Positions 51,870 to 60,201 of a stretch of 64,000 nucleotides of DNA are shown one piece after another. The notes below the pieces were generated by a model. It ran no database searches. It saw nothing but the letters and a program-made list of their open reading frames with translations, and was not told where the DNA came from. This stretch comes from CAVPMN01 sp963706425 (GTDB taxonomy: Bacteria > Actinomycetota > Acidimicrobiia > Acidimicrobiales > Acidimicrobilacustridaceae). Where the stretch lies: positions 558,001 to 622,000 of the forward strand of contig CAVPMN010000001.1 of the NCBI GenBank assembly GCA_963706425.1, read 5' to 3'. The number at the start of each line of letters is the position of its first letter. The stretch's first letter is position 1. Made by a program: the position numbers and the translations under genes.

Positions 51870-53357
51870 CTAGAGGCTGAGACGGTCGAGGAGGTTGCGG
51901 GTGATGCGCTCCATCACCGGATCTCGGTGGGCCACACCCCAGGCCCATTCCGTGGAGCCAGCCGTGAACACGGTGCCACCTGGTTGGTGAACGCCCATCA
52001 CCGCGTGCCCGTGCGCGAAGCGGCCGGCGGCCTCGGGCGACTCGTCGTCGGACACCCGCCACGCGATGAACTCGCACTCCGACCGGGCCCCGTCGGGCAC
52101 CCCTCTCGGTGAGTTGTCGCGACCGAAAGGTCGGGCCGGCGTCATACCGAGGACCTCGAAGTCGGCGGGCGTGCCGTCGAGCCCCGTGGGCGCGGGCAAA
52201 CCGTCGTGCATCGTGAGGTCACATCCGTCGCACTCGTAGCCGACGACCACCGCGTCGGCCCCGATGAGATCGCCATAGACCACCTCGGTCCCCTCGAACA
52301 CCCAGTGCTCAGGCCGGTAGACCGTGTAGCCACCTGACCCGTTGCCGACAGCTCGCCCGATGCGGTGATAGCCACCCCGGGAGAACGTCACGCCGGTCAT
52401 CTGGTTCTCGGGGCGACCGATGAGGTGATCGGACCACATCGAGGTGAGGAGATGCTGGCGGTCGGTGCCGTAGACGGGGTCCTTGCGGAACTGATCCTTG
52501 AACCCGACCATCGTCGAGCCGTCGTCCTCGAGCCGCACCTGCCAGAAGCTGGTGTTGCCCGAGAGGAACACCGCATTCCCGCCGCGAGCGACGAACGATT
52601 CGACGGCATCGCGCATCTCCCACGACCAGTACTCGTCGTGACCTACCGAGAGGTAGAGGCGGCGCCCGTCGAGCAGCCCCGGCACCAGCTCGAGATCGGC
52701 GTTGACCGCGTAGTCGAGCTCGTAACCGCTCGCCTCGGCCCACTGCACGAACGGGAGCTCGGCGTTGGGCCAGCCCGCCGACCCGGCCCACTCCGAGAAT
52801 CCGTGCTGGCGGAGGTAGTTGATGTGGGCGTGCATCGTCGGATCAGGGGCATCGACCACCGCCACCCGACTTCCGGGCCCGTCAGGCTTGTGGAGATAGC
52901 CCGGCGCCAGCGGGCGCTCGAACGACACCTGCGTCCCCCGGCTGTAGAGGTTGCGGCCACCGAAGTCGTTGTAGGCGTTCCACGTGTTGGTCGTGAGCAC
53001 CATCAAGGGCCGGAACGGATCGACCTCGGTGGCTCGCACCACGAAGAAGCCGAGCGACTGGCGACGGAAACCGACCGTCGTGCGCAGCGCGACCTCGTAG
53101 AAGCCGCTGCGCCACGACGGCAACACGTCGACAGTGACGGTGTCAGGCCAGCCGCAGCCGTGCGCGGCCGCGCCCTCCGGCACGTCGTGCGGTTCGAGCT
53201 CGACCGTCTCCGACCACACTCGCTCGCGTGTCGCCCCCACGCGGGTGATGACCAGCTCTGCGGTGGTTGGCGGCCCGGCGGCGCGCAACGCCACCTGCTC
53301 GCCGGCCGTGACCGACTGCGGCCACGCGTAGACCCACGGTTCGGTGACTGGCGCCAT
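51870..53357 (-). CDS. N,N-dimethylformamidase beta-subunit-like protein
   Basis: A 495-residue protein whose C-terminal two-thirds match the large (beta) subunit of N,N-dimethylformamidase. Recognisable: MVLTTNTWNAYNDFGGRNLY, HINYLRQHGFSEWAGS, LYLSVGHDEYWSWEMRDAVE, GGNAVFLSGNTSFWQVRLED, and VFTAGSTEWAWGVAH near the end. The N-terminal 100 residues are an Ig-like beta domain. In DMFase the iron is bound by Tyr/Glu residues; HDEYWSWEMRD is the right place. The small alpha subunit is not nearby, so another amide substrate is likely. TAACCT six bases before the ATG indicates leaderless expression. Confidence 0.7.
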   Translation of the reverse strand: MAPVTEPWVYAWPQSVTAGEQVALRAAGPPTTAELVITRVGATRERVWSETVELEPHDVPEGAAAHGCGWPDTVTVDVLPSWRSGFYEVALRTTVGFRRQSLGFFVVRATEVDPFRPLMVLTTNTWNAYNDFGGRNLYSRGTQVSFERPLAPGYLHKPDGPGSRVAVVDAPDPTMHAHINYLRQHGFSEWAGSAGWPNAELPFVQWAEASGYELDYAVNADLELVPGLLDGRRLYLSVGHDEYWSWEMRDAVESFVARGGNAVFLSGNTSFWQVRLEDDGSTMVGFKDQFRKDPVYGTDRQHLLTSMWSDHLIGRPENQMTGVTFSRGGYHRIGRAVGNGSGGYTVYRPEHWVFEGTEVVYGDLIGADAVVVGYECDGCDLTMHDGLPAPTGLDGTPADFEVLGMTPARPFGRDNSPRGVPDGARSECEFIAWRVSDDESPEAAGRFAHGHAVMGVHQPGGTVFTAGSTEWAWGVAHRDPVMERITRNLLDRLSL

Positions 53358-53363
53358 GGCGGG

Positions 53364-53369
53364 AGGTTA
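53364..53369 (-). promoter_or_regulatory. -10 box (TAACCT) of the DMFase-like gene, leaderless
   Basis: On the minus strand TAACCT lies six bases before the ATG and includes the TAA stop of the upstream nitronate monooxygenase gene. Confidence 0.5.
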
Positions 53370-54309
53370 GCGATCGATCGGGTAGCGAGCGGCCAGCTCG
53401 GCGAGCACCCGGCGACAATCACGAGCACATTCGTCGATGATGTCGGCGACCGGCCTCACCTCGTCGATGCGTCCGGCGACCTGGCCCGACAGGGCGATGG
53501 ACGACTCCATGTCGCCGCCGAAGTAGAGCTCGTTCAGCGAGAGCATCTCGGCCATGGCGTTGCGCTCATGGTCGAACTCGAGCGCCGACGTGCGCTCCGT
53601 GCGCAGAGCCCGCAGCGCCGGGCTGGTGTGCTGGTTGAGGAACACCGTGTCGGTCTCGGCGGCGGCCACGATGGCCTGCTTCCAGTTGTCGTGCACCGGC
53701 GACTCGGCGGCCGACACCATGCGGGTGCCCATCTGCACACCTTCGGCTCCGAGCGCGAACGCCGCAGCCATGGTGGCGCCGTCGACGAAGCCTCCCGCCG
53801 CGATGATCGGCAGGTCGATCTGGGACGCGACGAGCGGGAGCAGCACCATGGTCGACACCGGACGTGGGTTCTTGAACCCACCGCCCTCGCCACCTTCGAC
53901 CACCAGTCCGTCGACGCCGGCATCGGCCGCCTTGTGGGCCGCCCGCAGGGTCGGCACCACGTGGAACACCGTGAGCCCGGCTGCCTTGAGCTCGGCCGTG
54001 TAGCGGGTGGGGTTGCCGGCGGAGGTGGTGACGAAGCGGACCCCCTGCTCGATGACGAACTCGACGATCGACGGATCTCGCACGAACGCCTGAGCGATGT
54101 TGACGCCGAACGGCTTGTCGGTGAGCTCGCGCATCTTGCGGATCTCGTCGCGCACCGCGTCGAGCTCGCCCGACGACGTCTCGATGATCCCCATCGCCCC
54201 GGCGTTCGACACCGCCGAGGCCAGCTGCGCCCGGGCGATCCATCCCATCGGTGCCTGCACGATCGGGATGTCGACGCCCAACAGCTCGGTGACCCGGTTC
54301 GAGAACATC
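53367..54309 (-). CDS. Nitronate monooxygenase / FMN-dependent 2-nitropropane dioxygenase family
   Basis: A 313-residue TIM-barrel flavoprotein: NRVTELLGVDIPIVQAPMGW, NAGAMGIIETSSG, PFGVNIAQAF, VRFVTTSAGNPTRY, VDGLVVEGGEGGGFKN, PIIAAGGFVDGATMAAAFALGAEGVQMGTR. It could be a nitronate monooxygenase or an FabK/isomerase-type relative; the 'E.GGFKN' (in place of 'EAGGH.G') is a substrate-pocket variation that leaves this open. ATG 54307-54309 is the family-consistent start; ATG 54365 would add a GGGG-rich, non-conserved leader. It runs nearly into the DMFase-like gene, so both may be in one transcript. Confidence 0.8.
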
Positions 54310-54424
54310 GCCGCAGCCTGCCACGGACCCCCACCGCCCGACGAGACGCGTACACTCGTCGCCATCGAAGCCTCTTCCCCGGCTTCCACGATCACCGCCG
54401 ATCCACGATCCAGGAGTGGGGAAG

Positions 54425-54874
54425 ATGACCAGCGAACGACGCCGACACGAGCTCTACCGAGAGCTCCAGGATGTGCTCAGCGATGAATCAGCCGACGAGC
54501 TCATGAGCGCGCTACCCCCGGTCGGGTGGGCCGACGTCGCCACCAAGTCCGACGTCGCCATGATCCGTCACGAGCTCGACGCTCTCCGAGCCGAGCTGCG
54601 CGGCGAGTTCCAACACGACTTCGGTCGCCTTCGCGGCGAGTTCGGCGAGCTCCGCGGCCAATTCGGCGAGCTCCGCGGCGAGTTCGGCGAGCTCCGCGGC
54701 GAGTTCGGCGAGCTCCGCGGCGAGTTCGGCGAGCTCCGCGGCGAATTCGCGGAAGGGCTCAGCGACCTGCGGGTCGAGATGATCAAGGGCTACCAGTCGC
54801 TCCAGCGCTGGACCATCTCGACGATGATCGCCCTCACCGCCATCGTGTTCGCTGCGGTGCGCCTAGGCGTCTGA
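54425..54874 (+). CDS. Coiled-coil membrane protein with GEFGELR repeats
   Basis: A 149-residue protein resembling DUF1640/CCDC90-type coiled-coil proteins. Order: acidic helical N-terminus (SERRRHELYRELQDVLSDE, SADELMSALPPVGWADVATK), a coiled coil with about six exact or near heptads LRGEFGE, then IKGYQSLQRWTISTMIALTAIVFAAVRLGV, a single C-terminal membrane helix. The heptads are coded by a 21-base tandem repeat. ATG 54425 with AGGAGTGGGG fits best. The related family anchors coiled coils on membranes. Upstream of and parallel to the ABC exporter, but with a 114-base gap. Confidence 0.7.
   Translation: MTSERRRHELYRELQDVLSDESADELMSALPPVGWADVATKSDVAMIRHELDALRAELRGEFQHDFGRLRGEFGELRGQFGELRGEFGELRGEFGELRGEFGELRGEFAEGLSDLRVEMIKGYQSLQRWTISTMIALTAIVFAAVRLGV
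54635..54760 (+). repeat. 21-bp tandem repeat encoding GEFGELR
   Basis: Five copies of GGCGAGTTCGGCGAGCTCCG-C (54635-54739), the second with a CCA variant (GQF), and a degenerate sixth. Each unit is a whole number of codons, so copy-number changes would shorten or lengthen the coil by seven residues without changing frame. Confidence 0.8.
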
Positions 54875-54988
54875 CCCGGCGCACCCTTACTCCGGTCCCA
54901 CGCCTGCCGCCGATGGGGTCCTTGGCCCCTAGCCGTCCGAGCGTGTGCCGTGGGTAGCTGAAGGGGCCACCCTCCCCCGAGGCGATCG

Positions 54989-56101
54989 ATGACCTTTCTC
55001 GGACTAATCCTGAAGAACCTGATGCGTCAACGTGTGAGGTCGACGCTCACGCTGACCGGCATCGCCATCGCGATCACCACGGTGGTGGCGCTGGGCGTGG
55101 TGACCGCGGGGATGAAAGAGACCGCCAACGCCTTCGTGCAGTCTGGCAGCGCCGACTTCATGGTGGCCCAGGAGGGAGCCGCCGACCTCAGCTTCAGCAC
55201 GCTGGCCGATTCGGTTGTCGACGACATCGCGGCCGTCGACGGTGTCGACCGGGTCCGGGGAGCGTTCCTCCACATCACCACGGCGGGGTCGAACGCGTTC
55301 TTCTTCCTCGTCGGCGTCGAGCCCGACGACATCGCCGCCGAGCTCGACGTGGTGGAAGGAACCACGCTCACCGGAGCGAGCGACGACGAGTTGGTGCTTG
55401 GCTCGCAGGCCGCCAGCGATCTGGGTGTGACGGTGGGCGATGAGGTCACGTTGGCCGATCGCCAGTTTCGTGTCGTCGGCATCTACGAATCCGACGTGCT
55501 GTGGGAGGATGGTGGCGGGTTCGCGCCGCTGCCCACGATCCAGGCAGTCGCCGGGAAGCCCGACACCATCACCATCGCCTACGTGACGGTCGACCAGGAC
55601 TCAGTGCCGACTGCGGTAGCCGACGACGTAGCCGCTCAGGTCGACGGCGTGGTCACCATCGCCAACGCCGACGAGTACAGCCGAGTCGATCAGGGTTTCG
55701 TCCTGCTCGACGGGGCAACGGTCGCCATCTCAGTGCTGGCCGTGCTGATCGGCGGCATCGGAGTGATGAACACGATGATCATGTCGGTGTTCGAACGCAC
55801 CCGTGAGATCGGCGTGCTGCGGGCCGTCGGATGGGGTGGCGGTCGGGTGCTGCGGATGATCGTGTTGGAGTCGCTGTTCCTGACGATCGTCGCCGCGTTC
55901 GTCGGATGTCTGCTCGGTGTCGCCGCGTCACGGTTCGTCACCTTGCTGCCTGCGGTCGGCGGCTTTCTCGAACCTGCCTACACGACCCAAACGTTCGTGC
56001 TCGCCTTCGTCGTGGCGATCGTCGTCGGCGTCCTCGGTGCCATCTACCCGGCCATCCGAGCGGCTCGCCTCACTCCGATGGAGGCCCTGCGCTATGAGTG
56101 A
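54989..56101 (+). CDS. MacB/FtsX-like ABC transporter permease
   Basis: A 370-residue permease with the MacB layout: one N-terminal helix (QRVRSTLTLTGIAIAITTVVAL), a large external domain (about 45-240), and three C-terminal helices in the FtsX block (GATVAISVLAVLIGGIGVMNTMIMSVFERTREIGVLRAVGW, VLESLFLTIVAAFVGCLLGV, FVLAFVVAIVVGVLGAIYP, ending AIRAARLTPMEALRYE). The 'R.REIG.LRA.G' and 'P.EALR.E' motifs are diagnostic. MacB-type exporters move peptides or macrolides or serve as mechanotransmission devices. Its stop overlaps the ATPase ATG, so translation is coupled. No membrane-fusion protein gene is present. Confidence 0.87.
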   Translation: MTFLGLILKNLMRQRVRSTLTLTGIAIAITTVVALGVVTAGMKETANAFVQSGSADFMVAQEGAADLSFSTLADSVVDDIAAVDGVDRVRGAFLHITTAGSNAFFFLVGVEPDDIAAELDVVEGTTLTGASDDELVLGSQAASDLGVTVGDEVTLADRQFRVVGIYESDVLWEDGGGFAPLPTIQAVAGKPDTITIAYVTVDQDSVPTAVADDVAAQVDGVVTIANADEYSRVDQGFVLLDGATVAISVLAVLIGGIGVMNTMIMSVFERTREIGVLRAVGWGGGRVLRMIVLESLFLTIVAAFVGCLLGVAASRFVTLLPAVGGFLEPAYTTQTFVLAFVVAIVVGVLGAIYPAIRAARLTPMEALRYE

Positions 56102-56793
56102 GCGACCGCTCCCCGAGACGCGTGTCATCCACCTCGAAGGCCTGGTGAAGTCATTCGAAGGCGGACGCCTGCGCGCCGTCGACCAGGTCGATCTCGACGT
56201 CGATGCCGGTGAGTTCGTGGCGATCGTGGGCCCATCGGGCTGCGGCAAGTCGACGCTGCTCAACCTCATCGCCGCACTCGACGAGCCCGACGACGGCACC
56301 ATCATCGTGGCCGGTCACGACCTACGGGCAGGTCGTGACCTCAACCACTTCCGGGCGCGCGATGTCGGACTGGTCTTCCAGCTCGACAACCTGCTTGACA
56401 TCACTGACCGCGGTCGAGAACGTCGAAGTGCCCATGTTCGGTCACGTGCGATCACGTGACGAGCGGCGACGGCGGGCACTCGAACTGCTCGAGTTCGTGG
56501 GCATCGCGGAACGGGCGGCCAGTCGACCTCCTGAGCTGTCCGGTGGTGAGCGCCAGCGCATCGCCATCGCCCGAGCCCTCGTGAACCGACCGCCGATCAT
56601 CCTGGCCGACGAGCCGACCGGTCGTCTCGACTCCAAGACGAGCGCCCGGGTGATGGACCTCCTCCAGGATCTGCAGCGGGATCAGGGCATCACCCTGATC
56701 GTGGTGACCCACGATCCGGAGGTGGCCACGCGCGCCGGGCGGACAGTCTCGATGCTCGACGGTCGGGTGACGAGCGATGCCCTCGTAGTCTGA
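56094..56793 (+). CDS. ABC transporter ATP-binding protein, MacB/LolD type (frameshifted)
   Basis: Partner ATPase of the MacB-like permease, about 232 residues once repaired. Walker A GPSGCGKST, Q-loop VFQLDNLL, signature LSGGERQRIAIARAL, Walker B ILADEPTGRLD and the H-loop VTHDPE are all present. The frame changes at about 56395-56410: removing one base in CTTGACATCACTGACC gives LLDILTAVENVEVP. The gene length (700 bases) is one more than a multiple of three, consistent with a one-base insertion. ATG 56094 overlaps the permease stop. A single copy of each subunit predicts a homodimeric exporter. Confidence 0.83.
56786..56791 (+). promoter_or_regulatory. -10 box (TAGTCT) of the PHP gene, leaderless
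   Basis: TAGTCT ends six bases before GTG 56798 and lies across the end of the ATPase coding sequence. Confidence 0.45.
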
Positions 56794-56797
56794 CGGC

Positions 56798-57871
56798 GTG
56801 CAGCCGCTCGACGCCCTCGACCGCATCGTCTACCTGCTCGACCGCTCCCTGGCCCCGTCGCCGAAGGTGCGGGCGTTCCAGCGCGCCGCCGACATCGTGC
56901 GCGAGCAGGGCGACGACGAGATCGCCGAGCGGGTGCGCAATCAGACGCTCGAAGAGCTGCCCGGCATCGGGAAGTCGACCGGCCGGGTCATCGCCGAAGC
57001 CGTCGAAGGCAAGACACCCGACTACCTCGAGCACCTCGAGGCGGACACCGTCATCGACCTCTCCGACGACGGCCGCCGCTACCGCGCCGCGTTGCGAGGC
57101 GACTGCCACACCCACTCGGAGTGGAGCGACGGCGGCGCCCCGATCGAGACCATGGCCCGCACCGCCCAGGCCCTCGGGCACGACTACCTCGTGCTCACCG
57201 ACCACTCCCCCCGACTCACCGTGGCGCATGGGCTCGATCGGCAGCGCCTCAGCGATCAGCTCGACCTCATCGAGCAGATCAACGCCCGCCTCACACCCTT
57301 CCGCATCCTCACCGGCATGGAGGTCGACATCAACGAGGACGGCAGCCTCGACATGGACGACGACATGTTGGCTCGGCTCGACGTGGTGGTCGCCAGCGTC
57401 CACTCGAAGCTGCGCATGGACCAACGCGAGATGACGCGGCGCATGGTGCTCGCCGTCGCCAGTCCGCATGTCGACATCCTCGGTCACTGCACCGGACGCA
57501 AGCTGCGCTCCCCCGCCCGCGCCGGCGCCAGCGGGGCGGTCGCCCAGGTCGCGTCCGATCCCGAGGTGGCCCGTCCGCCCTCGCAGTTCGACGCCGAGAT
57601 CGTGTTCGCGGCCTGCGCCCGGTTCGACACGGCGGTCGAGATCAACTGCCGCCCCGAGCGCCAGGACCCACCCGACGAACTGCTCGAGCTGGCCCTCGAG
57701 TGGGGCTGCAAGGTCGCCATCGACACCGATGCGCACGCGCCGGGCCAGCTCGAGTGGCAGGCCTACGGCTGCGAGAAGGCGGCTCGCCACGACATCGACC
57801 CGAGCCTCATCGTGAACACCTGGGCGGCCGACGAGCTGGTGAGCTGGGCCGCGGCACATCCCACCGTCTGA
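56798..57871 (+). CDS. PHP-domain phosphoesterase with PolX-like N-terminal domain
   Basis: A 357-residue protein. The first about 85 residues resemble the helix-hairpin-helix/8-kDa part of PolX (LEELPGIGKSTGRVIAEA). A PHP metal-binding domain follows: GDCHTHSEWSDGG, VLTDHSPRLT, LTGMEVDINEDG, VVVASVHS, DILGHCTGRK, VEINCRPERQDPP and DTDAHAPGQL. These supply the histidines and acids of the trinuclear site. Full PolX has a polymerase domain of about 250 residues between; here it is absent, so the protein is more likely a PHP phosphatase or 3'-5' exonuclease-type factor with HhH DNA binding. Leaderless promoter TAGTCT. Confidence 0.78.
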   Translation: MQPLDALDRIVYLLDRSLAPSPKVRAFQRAADIVREQGDDEIAERVRNQTLEELPGIGKSTGRVIAEAVEGKTPDYLEHLEADTVIDLSDDGRRYRAALRGDCHTHSEWSDGGAPIETMARTAQALGHDYLVLTDHSPRLTVAHGLDRQRLSDQLDLIEQINARLTPFRILTGMEVDINEDGSLDMDDDMLARLDVVVASVHSKLRMDQREMTRRMVLAVASPHVDILGHCTGRKLRSPARAGASGAVAQVASDPEVARPPSQFDAEIVFAACARFDTAVEINCRPERQDPPDELLELALEWGCKVAIDTDAHAPGQLEWQAYGCEKAARHDIDPSLIVNTWAADELVSWAAAHPTV

Positions 57872-57912
57872 GGCGAATCACGACCCGATTGGGGGAGGTC
57901 CGGGCCGCACGG

Positions 57913-57918
57913 TACGAT
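57913..57918 (+). promoter_or_regulatory. -10 box (TACGAT) of the bL37-like gene
   Basis: TACGAT lies nine bases before ATG 57928. The transcript would start within a few bases of the ATG. Confidence 0.5.
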
Positions 57919-57927
57919 CGTCCCCTT

Positions 57928-58014
57928 ATGTCGAAGAAGACCTCGAAGCGCAAGACCAACGCCCGCCGCAAGCCGGCGAACCACGGGCGCAAGCCCAACG
58001 CCGGCCGGGGCTGA
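57928..58014 (+). CDS. Probable ribosomal protein bL37 (28 residues)
   Basis: A 28-residue, highly basic product (SKKTSKRKTNARRK, then ANHGRKPNAGRG). The C-terminal ANHGKRPN-like element is the hallmark of bL37, an actinobacterial 50S mini-protein of 24-30 residues that lies near the peptidyl-transferase centre. It is too short for default gene calls, so it may be unannotated. It has its own TACGAT promoter nine bases before the ATG and no Shine-Dalgarno. Between the PHP and prolyl oligopeptidase genes, with 18 bases to the latter. Confidence 0.68.
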   Translation: MSKKTSKRKTNARRKPANHGRKPNAGRG

Positions 58015-58032
58015 GCCTCCACGCCACAACCG

Positions 58033-60114
58033 ATGGCGCCCGGTCCCCCCGTGTCGGTGCCACTGCCGCCGACGACGCGCCACGACGACATCGTCGACGT
58101 CCTCCACGGCGTCGAGGTCTCCGATCCCTTTCGGTGGCTCGAAAACGGCACCTCCGCTGAGACGCGCCGCTGGGTAGCCGCGCAGAACGATCGCACGGCC
58201 CGAGTCCTCACCTCCCTGCCCGGCCGCGACGCGCTGCATGCCGAGCTGAGTGCCCTGCTGCGCGCCGGCTCGTCCGTCGCCTGCACGGTTGCTGGCGATC
58301 GAGTGTTCTCGCTCGAACGGTGGGGGCCCCACGACCAGACGGTCTTGGTCGTGCGCTCGGCGACCGAGGCCGGTCCGGCCCGCACGATCGTCGACCCGCA
58401 TCGGCTCACCGACGACTCGACTGCAGCGATCGACTGGTACCACCCATCGCCCGACGGGCGGCTGGTCGCGTACGGCATCTCGCACGCCGGCGACGAGCGC
58501 AGCACGTTGCACGTCATCGATGTCACCACCCGCCGCGTGCTGCCCGACCGCATTCCCAACACACGCGCCGCGTCCGTGGCCTGGCTGCCCGACGGGAGCG
58601 CCTTCGCCTACACGCGCTATCCGGAACCGCACACCGTGTCCGACGACGACCAGGGCTACTGGCGCAAGGTCTACTGGCACCGACTCGGCCGTCACTGGCG
58701 CAACGACGAGCTCATCTGGGACGAGCTGCCCGACAAGACCGCGTGGGCCAACGTCTCGCTCTCCGAGGACGGCCGCTGGTTGCTCGTCCATCTCTCTCTC
58801 GGATGGAGCCGGGTCGACGTCCACCTCATCGACCGCACCACGGGCAGCCGCACGGTGATGATCGAAGGCATCGAGGCGGTGTCGACCTTCAACGTGGTGG
58901 GCGACGAGGTGATCGGCATCACCACGCTCGACGCCGATCGCGGTCGGCTGGTGTCGGCCCCACTGGCCGCCGCCTGGCACGACAACTGGTGCACGCTCGT
59001 TCCCGAGAGCGACCGCGTGCTCGAGGCCTTCGCCCCCACCTCGGAGTCGCTGCTCGTGCTGTCGTCGCGCTCCGCGGTCTCGCACCTCGATCGCTATCGC
59101 CACGACGGCACCGACCACCAGCCGATCGAGTTGCCCGGGCTGGGCTCGCTCGCAGGACTGACGGGCAGTCGCGATCGGGACGAGGCCTTCTTCTCGTTCA
59201 CCTCGTTCGCCACACCCCCCACCACCTACCGGTGGCACGTCGACGGGGTGTCCGACTGGAGCCATCTACACCAGCACGACGGCGACGACGACGGGCCGAA
59301 AGGCGACTACCTGGTCGAACAGGTGCGCTACCCGAGCACCGACGGCACCGAGGTCTCGATGTTCGTCATCCGCGAAGCCGGCACCGAGCCTGGGCCGCAC
59401 ACGCCGTGCGTGCTCACCGGCTACGGCGGCTTCGCGATCACGATGGGTCCGGCCTACTCGGCCGCAGTGGTGGCGTTCTGCGATCACGGTGGCATCTACG
59501 CAGTGGCCAACATCCGCGGCGGAGCCGAGGAGGGCGAGGCCTGGCACCGCGCCGGCATGCGCGAGCACAAGCAGCAGAGCTTCGACGACTTCGCGGCCGC
59601 GGCCGACTGGTTGGTCGATCGCGGGTACACCGCTCGCGACAAGCTCGCCATCCGAGGGGGGAGCAACGGCGGACTGTTGATGGGAGCGACCATCACCCAA
59701 CGACCCGATCTGTGCCGAGCTGTGCAGATCGCCGTTCCCCTGCTCGACATGCTGCGCTTCCACCACTTCCTGATCGCCCGGCTGTGGATCCCCGAGTACG
59801 GCGATCCCGAGCACCCGGCCGACTTCGAGTGGCTGCACGCCTACTCGCCCTATCACCACGTGACCGACGGCGTCTGCTACCCCGCCACCTTGCTCACCAC
59901 CGCGGAGAGCGACAGCCGGGTCGACCCGATGCATGCCCGCAAGATGGCGGCCCGCCTCCAGGAAGCCACCTCGTGCGGCGACGACCGACCCGTCCTGCTG
60001 CGAGAGGAGGTGGCGGCGGGCCACGGCCAGGGCAAGCCGGTCACCAAGCAGGCCGACGAGTTGGCCGACGTGCTCGGCTTCCTCCTGTGGCAGCTGGGAT
60101 CGGAAACGACCTAG
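58033..60114 (+). CDS. Prolyl oligopeptidase family serine peptidase (S9A)
   Basis: A 693-residue peptidase. N-terminal propeller starting RHDDIVDVLHGVEVSDPFRWLEN, the usual prolyl oligopeptidase entry. The C-terminal alpha/beta hydrolase has GYGGFAITMGPAYS, then IRGGSNGGLLMG (Ser544), ESDSRVDPMHARK for the Asp, and AAGHGQGKP for the His. It cleaves after proline in short peptides; the propeller keeps out large substrates. It has no signal peptide, so it is cytoplasmic. Length is normal. ATG 58033 is preceded by no clear ribosome site; a start within the first codons of the propeller is not better. Confidence 0.9.
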   Translation: MAPGPPVSVPLPPTTRHDDIVDVLHGVEVSDPFRWLENGTSAETRRWVAAQNDRTARVLTSLPGRDALHAELSALLRAGSSVACTVAGDRVFSLERWGPHDQTVLVVRSATEAGPARTIVDPHRLTDDSTAAIDWYHPSPDGRLVAYGISHAGDERSTLHVIDVTTRRVLPDRIPNTRAASVAWLPDGSAFAYTRYPEPHTVSDDDQGYWRKVYWHRLGRHWRNDELIWDELPDKTAWANVSLSEDGRWLLVHLSLGWSRVDVHLIDRTTGSRTVMIEGIEAVSTFNVVGDEVIGITTLDADRGRLVSAPLAAAWHDNWCTLVPESDRVLEAFAPTSESLLVLSSRSAVSHLDRYRHDGTDHQPIELPGLGSLAGLTGSRDRDEAFFSFTSFATPPTTYRWHVDGVSDWSHLHQHDGDDDGPKGDYLVEQVRYPSTDGTEVSMFVIREAGTEPGPHTPCVLTGYGGFAITMGPAYSAAVVAFCDHGGIYAVANIRGGAEEGEAWHRAGMREHKQQSFDDFAAAADWLVDRGYTARDKLAIRGGSNGGLLMGATITQRPDLCRAVQIAVPLLDMLRFHHFLIARLWIPEYGDPEHPADFEWLHAYSPYHHVTDGVCYPATLLTTAESDSRVDPMHARKMAARLQEATSCGDDRPVLLREEVAAGHGQGKPVTKQADELADVLGFLLWQLGSETT

Positions 60115-60201
60115 CCCCTCGGCGACCCATCCCGTGGACGACCCATGCCCTCGACGAGCGGGCGTGTGCGACACTGAACGGGTCCCGTGGGGAGGACCGA
60201 C

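Noticed and set aside
52365..54428. A 687-codon plus-strand frame opposite the DMFase-like and nitronate monooxygenase genes
   Set aside because: Antisense of two well-supported genes; His/Arg/Val-rich with no recognisable segment.
54635..54760. CRISPR array
   Set aside because: Repeats are contiguous with no spacers, and are in frame in a coiled-coil gene.
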